DNA of 62,643 nucleotides from Clostridia bacterium (GTDB taxonomy: Bacteria; Bacillota; Clostridia; Oscillospirales; Acutalibacteraceae), in assembly GCA_017622555.1 (NCBI GenBank), contig JAGAQV010000020.1, positions 1 through 62,643 of the forward strand, written 5' to 3'. The position numbers and the translations under genes are program-made. Under the pieces are notes generated by a model. The model made no database searches. It was given only the letters and a program-made list of their open reading frames with translations, and was not told the origin of the DNA. This document shows, one piece after another, positions 61,983-62,643 of the stretch (its first letter is position 1; each line of letters opens with the position of its first letter).

Positions 61983-62168
61983 TAAATTGGGGGTTATCGC
62001 TTAGGCGAAATTCGGAATTCGTAATGCGTAATTCGGAATTATAGAACAATTTAATTGTGCATTTGTAGGGGAAACCATTGGTTTCCCGTTAATTTGGCGA
62101 ATTGCTGACGGGCGACCACTGGTCGCCCCTACATGTATGCATCTTCCCGATAAACCATAATTTGAAAT
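61983..62168. repeat. MITE-like palindromic repeat, copy B
   Basis: 186 bp, same orientation as and about 96% identical to 25709-25894. All internal hairpins are conserved; several differences fall in loops or at the ends. The right end abuts a short minus-strand open frame (62168-62278). Confidence 0.85.
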
Positions 62169-62278
62169 TATTTGTTTTTAAAAACATTATACGCAAACGC
62201 AAATACTTCCTTTTGTTTCGGTATGGATAAATTTCTATACAAGGTCAACATTTTGGCTTCATGTCGATTTAATAAATA
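62168..62278 (-). pseudogene. Possible C-terminal gene remnant beside repeat copy B
   Basis: A minus-strand frame of about 37 codons ends LTLYRNLSIPKQKEVFAFAYN..., with its stop codon formed at the repeat junction. The LYRNLS..KQKEV pattern resembles the tail of small XRE regulators. It has no start or ribosome site and is best seen as debris from an insertion. Confidence 0.25.
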
Positions 62279-62295
62279 ATATTGAGGTGAATATT

Positions 62296-62484
62296 ATGGA
62301 AGAAAAACTTATAATTAACAAAAAATCCCTCAAGGGTGAAGATGGGTTTAAAACCTTTTCTATAAGAATCAAGGATGAAACTGTAGAAAACCTTGATAAG
62401 CTTTCAGAAAAGACTAATCGTTCACGCAATGAACTTATAAATATTCTTTTAGATTATGCAATTAAAAATGCAGAGGTTAAATAA
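62296..62484 (+). CDS. Ribbon-helix-helix (CopG/Arc-like) DNA-binding protein
   Basis: 62 aa. A beta-strand FKTFSIRIKDETVENLDKLS followed by two helices with NRSRNELINILLDYAI is the RHH pattern seen in antitoxins and plasmid/mobile-element repressors. ATG at 62296 with GAGGTG before it is preferred to a GTG three codons earlier. No toxin gene follows; the next thing is an insertion-sequence end only 18 bp away. Confidence 0.8.
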   Translation: MEEKLIINKKSLKGEDGFKTFSIRIKDETVENLDKLSEKTNRSRNELINILLDYAIKNAEVK

Positions 62485-62502
62485 CAAAAAGAGCAGTCTT
62501 TC

Positions 62503-62528
62503 TGAAGTGAACCCCAAAGTTTAGACAA
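62503..62528. mobile_element. Terminal region of an IS3-family insertion sequence
   Basis: The sequence TGAAGTGAACCCCAAAGT followed by TTAGACAAAA has the CCCC/AGTTTAGACA pattern of IS3-family (IS150-like) inverted ends. It lies 10 bp before the transposase stop. The other end is outside the window, so exact borders are not proven. Confidence 0.6.
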
Positions 62529-62537
62529 AATTAAATA

Positions 62538-62643
62538 TTAAAATGTTAGTGAATGAGTTCGGTATTGTACTGGACTCATTCCTTTTAGTTTTAAGGAAAT
62601 TCTTTCGTTGTTGTAGTAATGAATATATTTCTTTAATTCGTCA
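62538..62643 (-). CDS. IS3-family transposase, C-terminal fragment (continues past window)
   Basis: Only the last 35 codons are visible: ELKKYIHYYNNERISLKLKG then MSPVQYRTHS, the standard end of the IS3/IS150 OrfB integrase core (Y.YNN.R....LKG.SP..YR). The rest lies beyond the right edge, so intactness cannot be judged. Confidence 0.85.
   Translation of the reverse strand, partial: DELKKYIHYYNNERISLKLKGMSPVQYRTHSLTF

Noticed and set aside
62296-62484. RHH protein as half of a toxin-antitoxin pair
   Set aside because: No toxin-sized frame follows or precedes it; the IS end begins 18 bp after its stop codon.

Overview
The window is about 62.6 kb of low-GC chromosome from an anaerobic, spore-forming Firmicute, most likely a gut or rumen Clostridium of the Oscillospirales type. 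The evidence is the AT-rich intergenic DNA, strong Shine-Dalgarno sites with many TTG/GTG starts, both dipicolinate synthase subunits (spore core), a meso-DAP-type MurE with DapF, a small SRP RNA, an acetate kinase and ECF-type vitamin uptake. The assignment to an order is inference; no rRNA or tRNA gene was seen.

Region 1 (1-16.3 kb) is a carbohydrate-acquisition locus on the minus strand. A divergent AraC regulator (15417-16319) faces a cytoplasmic GH28-like hydrolase. Behind it lie a 906-aa composite solute-binding protein, two permeases, an NHL/TPR/Yip1-like membrane protein, a DUF5696-type lipoprotein, two more permeases, a lipoprotein binding protein and a secreted multi-domain protein cut by the left edge. 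There are two importers' worth of binding proteins and permeases but no ATPase, so a shared MsmX-type ATPase encoded elsewhere is expected. The promoter of the 906-aa gene carries a direct repeat that overlaps its -35 position, as expected for AraC activation.

Region 2 (16.3-21.4 kb) is a patchwork: a TnpV remnant, a GltD-like flavoprotein, pnuC behind a transcription attenuator, a MATE exporter and small proteins. Region 3 (21.4-33.9 kb) is housekeeping on the minus strand: M18 peptidase, coaE, sua5, prfA; then an unusual fusion of an XRE DNA-binding domain to a GlmM-like mutase, coupled to a hexapeptide-repeat protein; then a ComM ATPase, a D-2-hydroxyacid dehydrogenase, recR-ybaB-dnaX and the SRP RNA gene.

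Region 4 (34.1-40.1 kb) has a Nudix/RING-like/HAD operon on the plus strand and a three-gene oxidoreductase operon read divergently from a second AraC regulator. Region 5 (40.1-53.9 kb, minus strand) carries murE-dapF-transsulfuration enzyme, degV, a cobalamin-riboswitch operon (DUF4430 lipoprotein plus ECF S component), and a long operon murC-alaX-prmA-prfB-PPIase-ABC-F. Region 6 (54-62.6 kb) has cca, dpsA-dpsB, mntP, a mutarotase-fold protein, tmcAL, ackA, galK, a ribbon-helix-helix protein and the end of an IS3-family element.

Three short elements (25.7, 43.8 and 62.0 kb) share inverted ends and look like MITEs; two are about 96% identical. The observations I rate highest are the DUF5696/Yip1 sugar locus, the XRE-GlmM fusion, the B12-riboswitch-controlled transcobalamin-like lipoprotein with a solitary ECF S component, and the pnuC leader. 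I saw no CRISPR array, prophage or recognisable defence island.
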